This document shows, piece after piece, positions 29,755 through 38,197 of a DNA stretch of 64,000 nt. The translations under genes were made by a program, and so were the position numbers. This stretch comes from Nosema muscidifuracis (taxonomy: Eukaryota > Microsporidia > Nosematidae): the NCBI GenBank assembly GCA_028335825.1, contig JAIOKI010000004.1, positions 186,001-250,000 on the forward strand, in the 5' to 3' direction. Numbering within the stretch: position 1 is the stretch's first letter; every line of letters starts with the position of its first letter. Below the pieces are notes generated by a model. The model did not search any database, was not told the origin of the DNA, and saw only the letters and a program-made list of their open reading frames with translations.

Positions 29755-32700
29755 ATGGGAGTTAGAAGAAAAATAAGAAAATTAATAAAACTAAAATATC
29801 ATAAAAAACTAAATTGGATAAGAATTGAAAGAATATATAATATTATAAAAAATGAATTAAATGATACTAAAGATAAATATACTAATTTTATAAAAAATAT
29901 ATTATCACTTGATAACTCTAATGATTCAATACATAAAAAGTTAAAAAAATATTTTAAATATATTCTTACTGAGCATGAAATAGAAAAAATAGATAGCATA
30001 ATTTCAAAAAAAGAAAAATTAGAATTTATAGAAAATAGGTATGTAACAAATCAAAGAGCATTGATTTTATATAAAAAAGATTTTAAGAATTATTTTGAGT
30101 ATCAGATTTTTAATAAAGGATATTCTAAGTTGAAACAAATATTTATTGATTATATTAATTATGGAACAACTTATAGTATAGAAAATCTTAGATTAGTAGA
30201 TTTAGAAAATATAAAAATTTATGAACCACATGAACAAAGATTAATTAAAGAAGAAAATCAATCATTTGAACAAAATGAAGAAAATCAATCATTAGAAAAA
30301 AGATTAATTAAAGAAGAAAATCAATCGTTAGAAAAAAATGAAGAAAATCAATTATTTGAATCACATGAAAAAAGATTAATTAATGAAAATAATAAATCAC
30401 CAGAAAAAAGATTATTTAATGAAAAAAATCAATCATTAGAAAAAAGATTATTTAATGAAAAAAATCAATCAACAGAAAAAAGATTAATTAATGAAAATCA
30501 ATCAACAGAAAAAAGATTATTTAATGAAAAAAATCAACTTTTTAAATTTGATGATTCTTTTGAATTATTAGAAGATTTTAGTAAATTTATTGGATTTCAA
30601 CTTAATTATGTACAAAATGTTGTTAGTAGATCAGCTTTATTAACAAATGAAAATTTATTAGTTTGTGCACCAACAGGAATTGGTAAGACAATTATTGGAG
30701 TAATGACTATTTATAAATTATTAAAAGATAAAAAATCTATAAAAATAGCTTACATAGCTCCAATGAAATCTTTATCATCTGAAATATATAGATATTTAAA
30801 AAAAATATTTTCTTTAAATATTTTTGAATGTACTTCTGATACTCAAATATCAAAATTAGATATTTTAAATTTTAATATTTTAGTAGGTACACCTGAAAAA
30901 ATAGAAATTTTAATGAGAAATAATCCTCTTCTTAAATTTAATTTAATAATTTTAGATGAAATTCATGTATTAAATGAAAATAGAGGACATGTTATAGAAT
31001 CTATAGTTATGAGATCAAAGATAAATAAAAATTGTAGACTTGTTGGAATGAGTGCTACAATTTATAATTATGAAGATATTGGTTTATTTCTTAAATGTAA
31101 ATCTAATAATATTTATTATTTTAATGAGTCATATAGACCTGTACCTATAAAATATAAAATTATTCAAAGTCAAAATTTTAAAGTAGATTTATTAGATATT
31201 TTTAATGAATTTATTGGTCCTTTTCTAATTTTTGTACATTCCAGAAAAGATACAATTGAACTTTCTGATTTTTTATGCAATTATTTAAATATAAAAAAAA
31301 ATAAATGTGATGAATCATGCATAATTTGTAAAACTGATACAGAAATTTATGAAAAATATTTTAATTATGGAATTGGTATACATCATGCAGGATTATCTAA
31401 AGAAGTAAAACTTAAAATGGAACATTTATTTAGAATAGGAAATTTAAATATTTTAATAAGTACATCTACTTTATCATATGGAATTAATTTACCAATTAAA
31501 ACTGTAATAATAATGGGAACTAAATATTTTAATAAAAATAAAAATGATTATGAAATCTTAAGCAATATGTCAATTAAACAAATGTTAGGAAGAGCAGGTA
31601 GAGATATTTCAATTAATGAATTTTGTAATGGAATAGTTTTATCAGAAAAATTTATAGATTCATATTTTTATGAACAAACAATAGAAAGTAATTTATTGAT
31701 AAATATTCAGAATATAATTTTATCACAGATCCAATATTTAAAAAGTATTTATCAAATATATAATTGGTTTAAAGGATCATATTTTTATATAAGATTAAGA
31801 AAAATTAATCCAGAATATTTTAAATATTCTTTAGAAATAATTTATACTACTTTAAATAATTTAATTAATTATAAAATGATAAATCAAAAATATGAGATTA
31901 CACATTTAGGAAAAATATGTAACAAATTTTATATAGATTATAAAGATTGTTGGTATGTTTATAATAATATAAAGAATGTTATGTTAGATGGATCATTTTT
32001 AGATTTATTAAGTGGGTTCAATATTTTTAAAGATATAAAAGTTGAGAATTTTATTAATCAAAATAATAATATAAATATTAATGATAATATAAATATTAAT
32101 AATGCAGTAAATCAAGATATTAATAAGAATATAAATCAAAATAATGAGAGTTTTGTAAATCAAAATATTAATAATAATTTTACTAATAATAATTTTATTA
32201 ACAATTTTATAATTCCAAGTAAATCTGAAATATCAAAATTGTATCAATTATTTATTTCAAATTTTATTTTACAAGCAGATATTTTAGAAGATAATTTATC
32301 AAGAATTTTTAAGTGTATATTAGAAATATCTTTATATAAAAAATATTATGTAAGTAAACTTGCTATAGAATATTATAAATCATCACTTACTAAATTATTT
32401 ATATATGAAAATCCTATAAAACAGATTACAGGAAAATATTTAGGACCATTTATTTCTACTAAAATATTAATTAAGATAAGTAAAGATCCAGAAGTTAAAT
32501 TTATACCAAATTTTATTTTAAATACAGATTTCTTTGATAAATACTTAAAATTAAGTATATTTACTAAATATGATTATTCAAAATTTAATAAGTTTATGAT
32601 TTTAATATTCAATAATGATAAATTATTAATTAAGGATATTTTATATATTAATAATAGAGAATCTACTAAATTTTATAAGATAAAGAAATTTAAATATTAT

Positions 32701-33837
32701 GAGATTAATATAATTAGTTATGATTTAATAAATTGTACATATAAGAAAACAGTAGAAAGAAATGATATTTATTTAAAATATAAATTATTTAAACCAAAAA
32801 ATATTATTAGATCAAAATTTTTAGAATATTATGATAAAATAAGTGATACTGTATTTAAAATAAGAGATGATTCATTAATTTTAGTTAGTACAAATAATTT
32901 ATTAGATTATTATAAGAATGCATATTTAATTAATGAATCTGATAAATTTAATAATGGGTCTGAATATAGAATAATTGATGAGTCTAATAAATTTAATAAT
33001 GAGTCTGATATTAGAATAATTGATGAGTCTGATAAACTAAATAATCAAATATTTGATAAGTCTAATCAAATACTAAGTAACCAATCTAATAATCAAATAC
33101 TAAATAATCAGGTTAATAATCAATCTACTCAATCTAATCAATCTAATCAATCTACTCAATCTAATAAATCTACTCAATTTAATGATATACACATTATAGG
33201 AGAAATTAATATATCAGAATATAAAAATATAAGAAATATTTCTAATAGAAAAATATATTATCATTGTGATAATTTACAAATAAATATAAAGAAATCTAAA
33301 AAGTTTATTCTATCAAGTAATTCACTTACTTTACTAGATAAGAATATTAAAAATAATATGAATATGGGAAATTTAATTAAATTAATATTTTCTCTACCTG
33401 AAATGTATAAAGAAATTACAGATGAAAATCTTAAGAAATATAATGGAAGTGAATATGGAATGAATTTTATAATCTTTTATAAATATTTATATGAAGATAT
33501 AGATTATGATACTACTGTAGTCAAGTACTGTCTAAATATATTATTTAATAAGTGTAGTAATAAGAAATATCTAAAGACAATGTTTAATATTTTATTTCTA
33601 ATACAAAGAATTAATAAATATAAAGTTAAGAAGTATGAAATATATAAAAATGAAGATAAATTAATTATTAATATGATAGATAAATATGAAGATGATAATG
33701 TAAATATTTATATACTTAATAAAGATTCAGAATATAAAATATATAAATTAGATTTCTTAGGAAAGAAAGAAGTATCATTTTTTGAAGGTGTTAATTATAT
33801 AATATGTGATCATTGTAAAGGATATGAAATATTTTAG
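29755..33837 (+). CDS. BRR2: Brr2/Slh1-family Ski2-like helicase with a single helicase cassette
   Basis: 1,360 residues. Brr2 unwinds U4/U6 in the spliceosome. Seen: LLTNENLLVCAPTGIGKT (Walker A about 304-311), AYIAPMKSLSSE, ILDEIHVL (DEIH about 400-403), MSATIYNYEDI, FVHSRKDT, GIHHAGLS, YGINLP, MLGRAGRD (about 610-617). A Sec63-like part (about 830-1010) follows. Brr2 and Slh1 normally have two cassettes in about 2,000 residues; only one is recognisable here. FVHSRKDT matches Brr2 better than Slh1 or Mer3, and nearby splicing genes support Brr2. Two low-complexity stretches stand out: EKRLxNEKNQS repeats (about 160-260) and Asn/Gln/Ser-rich repeats (about 1060-1145). CCC lies about 10 bases before the ATG. 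Confidence 0.82.
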   Translation: MGVRRKIRKLIKLKYHKKLNWIRIERIYNIIKNELNDTKDKYTNFIKNILSLDNSNDSIHKKLKKYFKYILTEHEIEKIDSIISKKEKLEFIENRYVTNQRALILYKKDFKNYFEYQIFNKGYSKLKQIFIDYINYGTTYSIENLRLVDLENIKIYEPHEQRLIKEENQSFEQNEENQSLEKRLIKEENQSLEKNEENQLFESHEKRLINENNKSPEKRLFNEKNQSLEKRLFNEKNQSTEKRLINENQSTEKRLFNEKNQLFKFDDSFELLEDFSKFIGFQLNYVQNVVSRSALLTNENLLVCAPTGIGKTIIGVMTIYKLLKDKKSIKIAYIAPMKSLSSEIYRYLKKIFSLNIFECTSDTQISKLDILNFNILVGTPEKIEILMRNNPLLKFNLIILDEIHVLNENRGHVIESIVMRSKINKNCRLVGMSATIYNYEDIGLFLKCKSNNIYYFNESYRPVPIKYKIIQSQNFKVDLLDIFNEFIGPFLIFVHSRKDTIELSDFLCNYLNIKKNKCDESCIICKTDTEIYEKYFNYGIGIHHAGLSKEVKLKMEHLFRIGNLNILISTSTLSYGINLPIKTVIIMGTKYFNKNKNDYEILSNMSIKQMLGRAGRDISINEFCNGIVLSEKFIDSYFYEQTIESNLLINIQNIILSQIQYLKSIYQIYNWFKGSYFYIRLRKINPEYFKYSLEIIYTTLNNLINYKMINQKYEITHLGKICNKFYIDYKDCWYVYNNIKNVMLDGSFLDLLSGFNIFKDIKVENFINQNNNININDNININNAVNQDINKNINQNNESFVNQNINNNFTNNNFINNFIIPSKSEISKLYQLFISNFILQADILEDNLSRIFKCILEISLYKKYYVSKLAIEYYKSSLTKLFIYENPIKQITGKYLGPFISTKILIKISKDPEVKFIPNFILNTDFFDKYLKLSIFTKYDYSKFNKFMILIFNNDKLLIKDILYINNRESTKFYKIKKFKYYEINIISYDLINCTYKKTVERNDIYLKYKLFKPKNIIRSKFLEYYDKISDTVFKIRDDSLILVSTNNLLDYYKNAYLINESDKFNNGSEYRIIDESNKFNNESDIRIIDESDKLNNQIFDKSNQILSNQSNNQILNNQVNNQSTQSNQSNQSTQSNKSTQFNDIHIIGEINISEYKNIRNISNRKIYYHCDNLQINIKKSKKFILSSNSLTLLDKNIKNNMNMGNLIKLIFSLPEMYKEITDENLKKYNGSEYGMNFIIFYKYLYEDIDYDTTVVKYCLNILFNKCSNKKYLKTMFNILFLIQRINKYKVKKYEIYKNEDKLIINMIDKYEDDNVNIYILNKDSEYKIYKLDFLGKKEVSFFEGVNYIICDHCKGYEIF

Positions 33838-34085
33838 TATGTCTTATTTATGAGTGTTAATTATATAATATGTGATATCTTAAATGAAATATTTTAGTAT
33901 AAGAAATTAACAATTATTTTAATATGAGTAATAAATTAATTTTTTAGTATTAGTAATTAACAGCTTAAATATTGAAGTAGTTAACAACTTAGAAATTTTA
34001 GTATAAATAATAAATTAAATTAGTACAATCAAATACAAATATTATATTATTAAAATAAATTATAGTACAATAAAATACAACTATT
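33838..34085. repeat. Spacer holding a duplicated gene end
   Basis: GTGTTAATTATATAATATGTGAT and GAAATATTTTAGTAT, which form the last codons and stop of the Brr2-like gene, occur again at about 33850-33900, just after the stop. Further TAATAAATTAATTTT and TAGTACAATAAAATACAA duplications follow. The array appears seeded from the gene's own 3' end. Confidence 0.6.
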
Positions 34086-35255
34086 TTAATTATTAATGTT
34101 GCAAATCTTCTTTAATTTTTCAATCTGTTTAAGACTATCTTCTTCAAATTGATAATCTTTCCTTTTATCATATAAAATAAGTGACATATCACTGTGGTTG
34201 AGTATTCCATTAATTTCATCATCAAGTATCATTTTTCTTATTCTTTTCTCAATTACATCCAAATCAAAATTTAATTCATTAGCAATAAATTGTAAATAAA
34301 TTACTGAATAAGCTTCAATAATCTTTAAAATATTACTTTCTAATAAAATATCATAAAGATAAGTCAAATGAGAATAAAGAAATTCATCACTCTCAAGGAT
34401 AATTTTATTATTTTCTAATAAATCTAAATATCTTCTAAGATTCCTATCTGTACAACATTTACCAATTTCTAATAATAATTTTACTACACTATCATTAGTG
34501 TGATGAACTGTATTTTTATTCTTAAATAAAGCATCTAATTCATTCTGATTTTTTGAAATAATTTTACTTAATATAAGATATCTAAGAGATACACAAGCTG
34601 CATCATATTTCTTATCAATAGTAAAACCTTCTATAGATTCTAAGAAATATGAGAAAGCTGTTTTATAATTACGTTCATCACATAAGTACATTCCATTAAA
34701 AAGATCAATTTGTGCTTGTAATTCGTAAGAACAATACGTACTAACAGCTAGTGCTCTAGCAGAAGTCAAACTAGCCTTTGCTCTACTAAAATTCTTAATT
34801 TTATAATAAGCTTTACTTTCATATACATAAAGACCAATAAGATTATTCTTATCATCAAATTTCTTTAAATCTTTAACTACTTCTTTAATTCTTGTTAGTG
34901 CTTCATGAAATCTACTTACATAAATATATACATAAATCCTTTTACATTCCAAATCCAATCTAAGTAAATTTTTATTATCTTTGTCTGCCCATATAATAAG
35001 ATCATCAAGAACTTTAAGCATCTTTTCTAATGTACTAGAATCACAAGGTACCATATCAAATATCTTTTTAATTATTTTAGTTATTCTTGCTGTAGTAATA
35101 TCTTCCCATAATGATTTAATATTTATTATATTATTTTTGAGAAGTTCAAAGTCCTGACTTTCTATAGTCATCTTTTGTATTTCTAAAAATGATGTCTCTT
35201 TTTCTTCTTGGGATGAGTTTTTATTTTTTATAAGGTCTGTATATTCTCTAATCAT
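34086..35255 (-). CDS. RPN6: 26S proteasome lid subunit Rpn6
   Basis: 389 residues (yeast Rpn6 is 434). Rpn6 clamps the lid to the 20S core. TPR-like helices fill the first 250 residues. YDAACVSLRYLILSKII (about 218-234) matches the family's ALKYMLLSKI block. The C-terminal PCI domain contains SHLTYLYDILLESNILKIIEAY, then DLDVIEKRIRKMILDDEINGILNH (331-354), as in [20 protein letters not shown]. It ends in a helical tail that in Rpn6 enters the lid helix bundle. CCCC lies 7 bases before the ATG. Confidence 0.92.
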   Translation of the reverse strand: MIREYTDLIKNKNSSQEEKETSFLEIQKMTIESQDFELLKNNIINIKSLWEDITTARITKIIKKIFDMVPCDSSTLEKMLKVLDDLIIWADKDNKNLLRLDLECKRIYVYIYVSRFHEALTRIKEVVKDLKKFDDKNNLIGLYVYESKAYYKIKNFSRAKASLTSARALAVSTYCSYELQAQIDLFNGMYLCDERNYKTAFSYFLESIEGFTIDKKYDAACVSLRYLILSKIISKNQNELDALFKNKNTVHHTNDSVVKLLLEIGKCCTDRNLRRYLDLLENNKIILESDEFLYSHLTYLYDILLESNILKIIEAYSVIYLQFIANELNFDLDVIEKRIRKMILDDEINGILNHSDMSLILYDKRKDYQFEEDSLKQIEKLKKICNINN

Positions 35256-35562
35256 TTTTATGGGGATAAAAAATGAAATATATTTATATTTGTTTGCATA
35301 AAATATTTTATAAATGTATATTAATATATTTTAAAAATGTATATTATTAAAAAATATTTTATAAAATTAATAATATATTTTATAACTATGTTAAAAAATG
35401 TATTTAAATACAAAATATTTTATGGATGTACTTTAATAGTATGTAAAAATATTAATTATCTAATACAAAATATTTATCTATCTTAATAGTATTTAATAAT
35501 ATCAATTAGTCAATACAAAACACTTCATTTAATAAAAACACTTTATATGATAAATACTCTTC
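35256..35562. repeat. Spacer with weak repeats
   Basis: AAAATATTTTATAAATGTATATTAATATA and TATTTTAATAGTATTTAAAAATAT-like units recur loosely, two to four copies each. No gene or RNA seen. Confidence 0.45.
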
Positions 35563-35898
35563 TTATAAACCTTCAAAAATATCTTCAATTTCATCTTTAA
35601 AAATACAATAACATTCTAAATATGCAAATATTCTACCAGATATTCCAAAAAGTATCATAGATAATTTAGTAAAATGTCCCATGGTAAAATATGAAGAAGC
35701 TGATAAATAAATATTAATTGAACATTTCTGTAATTTCTCTTTATTATGTTGTGACATATCTGAAATAAATAATCGAACAGATTTCCTAAGTTCATTAAGT
35801 CTGTTTAATAAAATTGAAGATTTAAATTGATTCTTAGATTTGTAATATAATTTAGAAATTATATCGTATTCTTTTTTTAATACATGAATATTATCCAT
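35563..35898 (-). CDS. Small protein with an Rmp1/Nepro-like motif
   Basis: 111 residues with CCC directly against the ATG. The segment LYYKSKNQFKSSILLNRLNELRKSVR (17-42) resembles the YxKNKNQHR...RL..LRR motif of the Rmp1/Nepro group, RNase MRP-linked nuclear proteins. The remainder is helical (LSASSYFTMGHFTKLSMILFG) and fits that fold loosely. It lies between Rpn6 and the SNF2-type gene on the same strand. The call rests on one motif and is tentative. Confidence 0.45.
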   Translation of the reverse strand: MDNIHVLKKEYDIISKLYYKSKNQFKSSILLNRLNELRKSVRLFISDMSQHNKEKLQKCSINIYLSASSYFTMGHFTKLSMILFGISGRIFAYLECYCIFKDEIEDIFEGL

Positions 35899-36097
35899 GG
35901 GCTAATAAGAATTTATTTTAGATATTTTTTTGTTCATATAAAAAAAATTGAATTTAATTTCTGAAAACATGAGTTCTAACCTAGGCTGGAGTTGGTGCTT
36001 TGATATTATTTGAGTATATTGAATTATTAAAAGTATTTATTTATTATTGAATTTAATAAAAATTCTTTTCTAAGAACAGAAAAGCTTTGGCTAGTAT
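35899..36097. repeat. Spacer with two dispersed repeat motifs
   Basis: 35961-36003 (ATGAGTTCTAACCTAGGCTG and flanks) is, in reverse complement, about 80% identical to 60991-61031. 36063-36098 (TTCTAAGAACAGAAAAGC, then TTTGGCTAGTATTTA) carries the hairpin and GCTAG ending of the repeat family seen at 37.9 and 42.7-43.6 kb. Confidence 0.5.
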
Positions 36098-37843
36098 TTA
36101 ATTATTTTTCTTAATAAATTCATCTAAGGAGGTCTGTTGAATATCGTACTTGCTACATTCAGCATTTTTTAAATTATTTTTTCCCATTCCTAAACTTTGT
36201 AAAACATTCAGTTTTTTAATTAAAACTGGCCATACATATTCATCTACTGTTCCTTTACATACAAGATAATGAATATCTACACTACTACTCTGTCCAATTC
36301 TGTGAACACGATCTTCTGCTTGTAGTAATGTACCTGGATTCCAATATAATTCAGCAAATACAACAAGTTTTCCACTAGTAAGAGTTAATCCTGTATTACA
36401 AGCTGTTATACTTAACAAAGCCACTCTCACATTGTCATTATTTTGATATTCTTGAACCATTTTATGTCTTTGTGAAGTTGGTACTGATCCATCAATCTTA
36501 ATAAAATTAACTTTTTTCTCTTTCAAATATTTCGTTAATCCTTCCATCATCGTATTATGATGCGCGAAAATGATAAATTTAACGTCACGTTCGAGAATAG
36601 TATCTATATACAATTTTACTGGATCAAGCTTAATTACAGCTGCGTCATTATACATAGACATTACATTTTGTTCTACATTATCTCCAATTAAAGGTAAATT
36701 ATAAACTTCAAGTTTCTTACCACAATTAATTATTATCTGTCTACGGGATTTAGGAGGTAATTGATTAAGTACTTCATCTTTAAGTCTTCGTATCATAAAA
36801 TACTTATTTAAAATAAAATTAAGCTCTTCCGCATTACTACATCCTTTGTAGTCATACCATTGCTTAATCTTTCTACCATTACAATATCTCATACCATATT
36901 CTGAAAAAGTAGGAAATAAAGTTTTATCTATACTTGATATTATAGTATATAATTCAAGAGGTCGACTCACAGCAGGAGTTCCTGACATTAAAACAAGTCG
37001 ACCAGCATTTTGTAAAATTGGTAAAATATTTTTAGTTCTTTTACTTGTTGCTGATTTTATATAATGACATTCGTCTGCAATAACAACCCCATAATTCATA
37101 ATTTTAATTATATCAATAAATCTACTACACATATCGTAACTAATTATAGATATTTTATCTCCAAAATCTGTACGAGATCTTACTACCTTAGATTCAATAC
37201 CTAGAAATTGTTGTATAGAAGCAGCCCAATTATCTAATAAAGAAGCTGGTGCTATTATAAGAAGTGGCCATTCGAGTTTGTAAAATAAAGCTATACCAAG
37301 TGCTTGAATAGTTTTTCCAAGACCCATATCATCTCCTAAAATGACACGTCCCCCTCTATTAAGTGCAAAATTCACACTTTCTTTTTGAAACACAAACATT
37401 TTATCATAAATTTCTCCTATAAGTTCATATTTCTTGTTCTGTAACGGTTTGCTTAATATATTGAGAGGTCCTTTAGGAATATCTTTAAAAACAAATTTAC
37501 TTGTTTTGAGTTGTTTTCGTATCTTTAAATAATCTAAGTGAGTTATTCTCCATTCGTTATGCTTTACGTCGTAAACTGTATCATCGAGTTCAAATAAAAT
37601 ATTTGCTAATACTTTATTAGATGGCTTAAGTGTTATTGTACCATGTTCATTAATACTGACTTTAAGTTTGTAACCAGTTTTATCGTCTGGATTTTCCGGT
37701 AATTTTAGTTTGACAATTTCGTCACTTTTTTCTAATCGTGATTTCAAATTATTAGATCCAATATTCTTATTATTCTCTGAAGTTACTGATAAAAGTTTCT
37801 TTTCTATTATGTTTTGCCAGTTTGATTTCTTTTTGTCATCCAT
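36098..37843 (-). CDS. SMARCAL1-like SNF2 family annealing helicase
   Basis: 581 residues from the ATG after CCCCTCCAT; an upstream in-frame ATG lacks the signal. Motifs in order: VFQKESVNFAL (Q-like, 151-161), GDDMGLGKTIQALGIA (170-185), PLLIIAPASLLDNW, ADECHYIKS (256-264, DECH box), LMSGTPAVSRPLELY, MIRRLKDEVLNQLPPK, then the second lobe with FAHHN, KIDGSV and AEDRVHRIGQ. Adjacent features (WRITHLDYLKIRKQL as a HARP-like segment about 98-112, SGTPAVSRP, YCNGRK..WYDYKGCSN) match SMARCAL1, which remodels stalled forks. Animal SMARCAL1 is over 900 residues, so the RPA-binding N-terminus is missing. Confidence 0.87.
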   Translation of the reverse strand: MDDKKKSNWQNIIEKKLLSVTSENNKNIGSNNLKSRLEKSDEIVKLKLPENPDDKTGYKLKVSINEHGTITLKPSNKVLANILFELDDTVYDVKHNEWRITHLDYLKIRKQLKTSKFVFKDIPKGPLNILSKPLQNKKYELIGEIYDKMFVFQKESVNFALNRGGRVILGDDMGLGKTIQALGIALFYKLEWPLLIIAPASLLDNWAASIQQFLGIESKVVRSRTDFGDKISIISYDMCSRFIDIIKIMNYGVVIADECHYIKSATSKRTKNILPILQNAGRLVLMSGTPAVSRPLELYTIISSIDKTLFPTFSEYGMRYCNGRKIKQWYDYKGCSNAEELNFILNKYFMIRRLKDEVLNQLPPKSRRQIIINCGKKLEVYNLPLIGDNVEQNVMSMYNDAAVIKLDPVKLYIDTILERDVKFIIFAHHNTMMEGLTKYLKEKKVNFIKIDGSVPTSQRHKMVQEYQNNDNVRVALLSITACNTGLTLTSGKLVVFAELYWNPGTLLQAEDRVHRIGQSSSVDIHYLVCKGTVDEYVWPVLIKKLNVLQSLGMGKNNLKNAECSKYDIQQTSLDEFIKKNN

Positions 37844-38197
37844 ATGGAGGGGTAATACTTTAAAAATTATCAATATATATAAAAAATGATTGAAGTTCCT
37901 TAATTATTTATTTTTAACCCTTAATAAAAGTACATTCCCGTTCTCAAAACGGAAAAGCTTAGTTTTAATTTATTAAATATGACAAATATTTTCTACATAT
38001 GAAAATAACTATTTAATTAAATTTTTTACAAGTATACCATATTAATAATATCATTTTGATAAATTAAATTTATTCAAGTATGGTAGATACTTTTCACATA
38101 CAAATATAACTATTTAATTTAAAATTTTTTACAAGTATACCACAATAATAATATCATTTTGATAAATTAAATTCATTTAATAGATCATTTGTAAACT
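37844..38197. repeat. Spacer with a long direct repeat and one hairpin motif
   Basis: A unit of about 110 bases (CATATGAAAATAACTATTTAAT through TTGATAAATTAAATT) occurs twice at about 37985-38185. Upstream, 37918-37960 (TAATAAAAGTACATTCCCGT, TCTCAAAACGGAAAAGCTTAG) is a single copy of the dispersed hairpin family. Confidence 0.6.
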
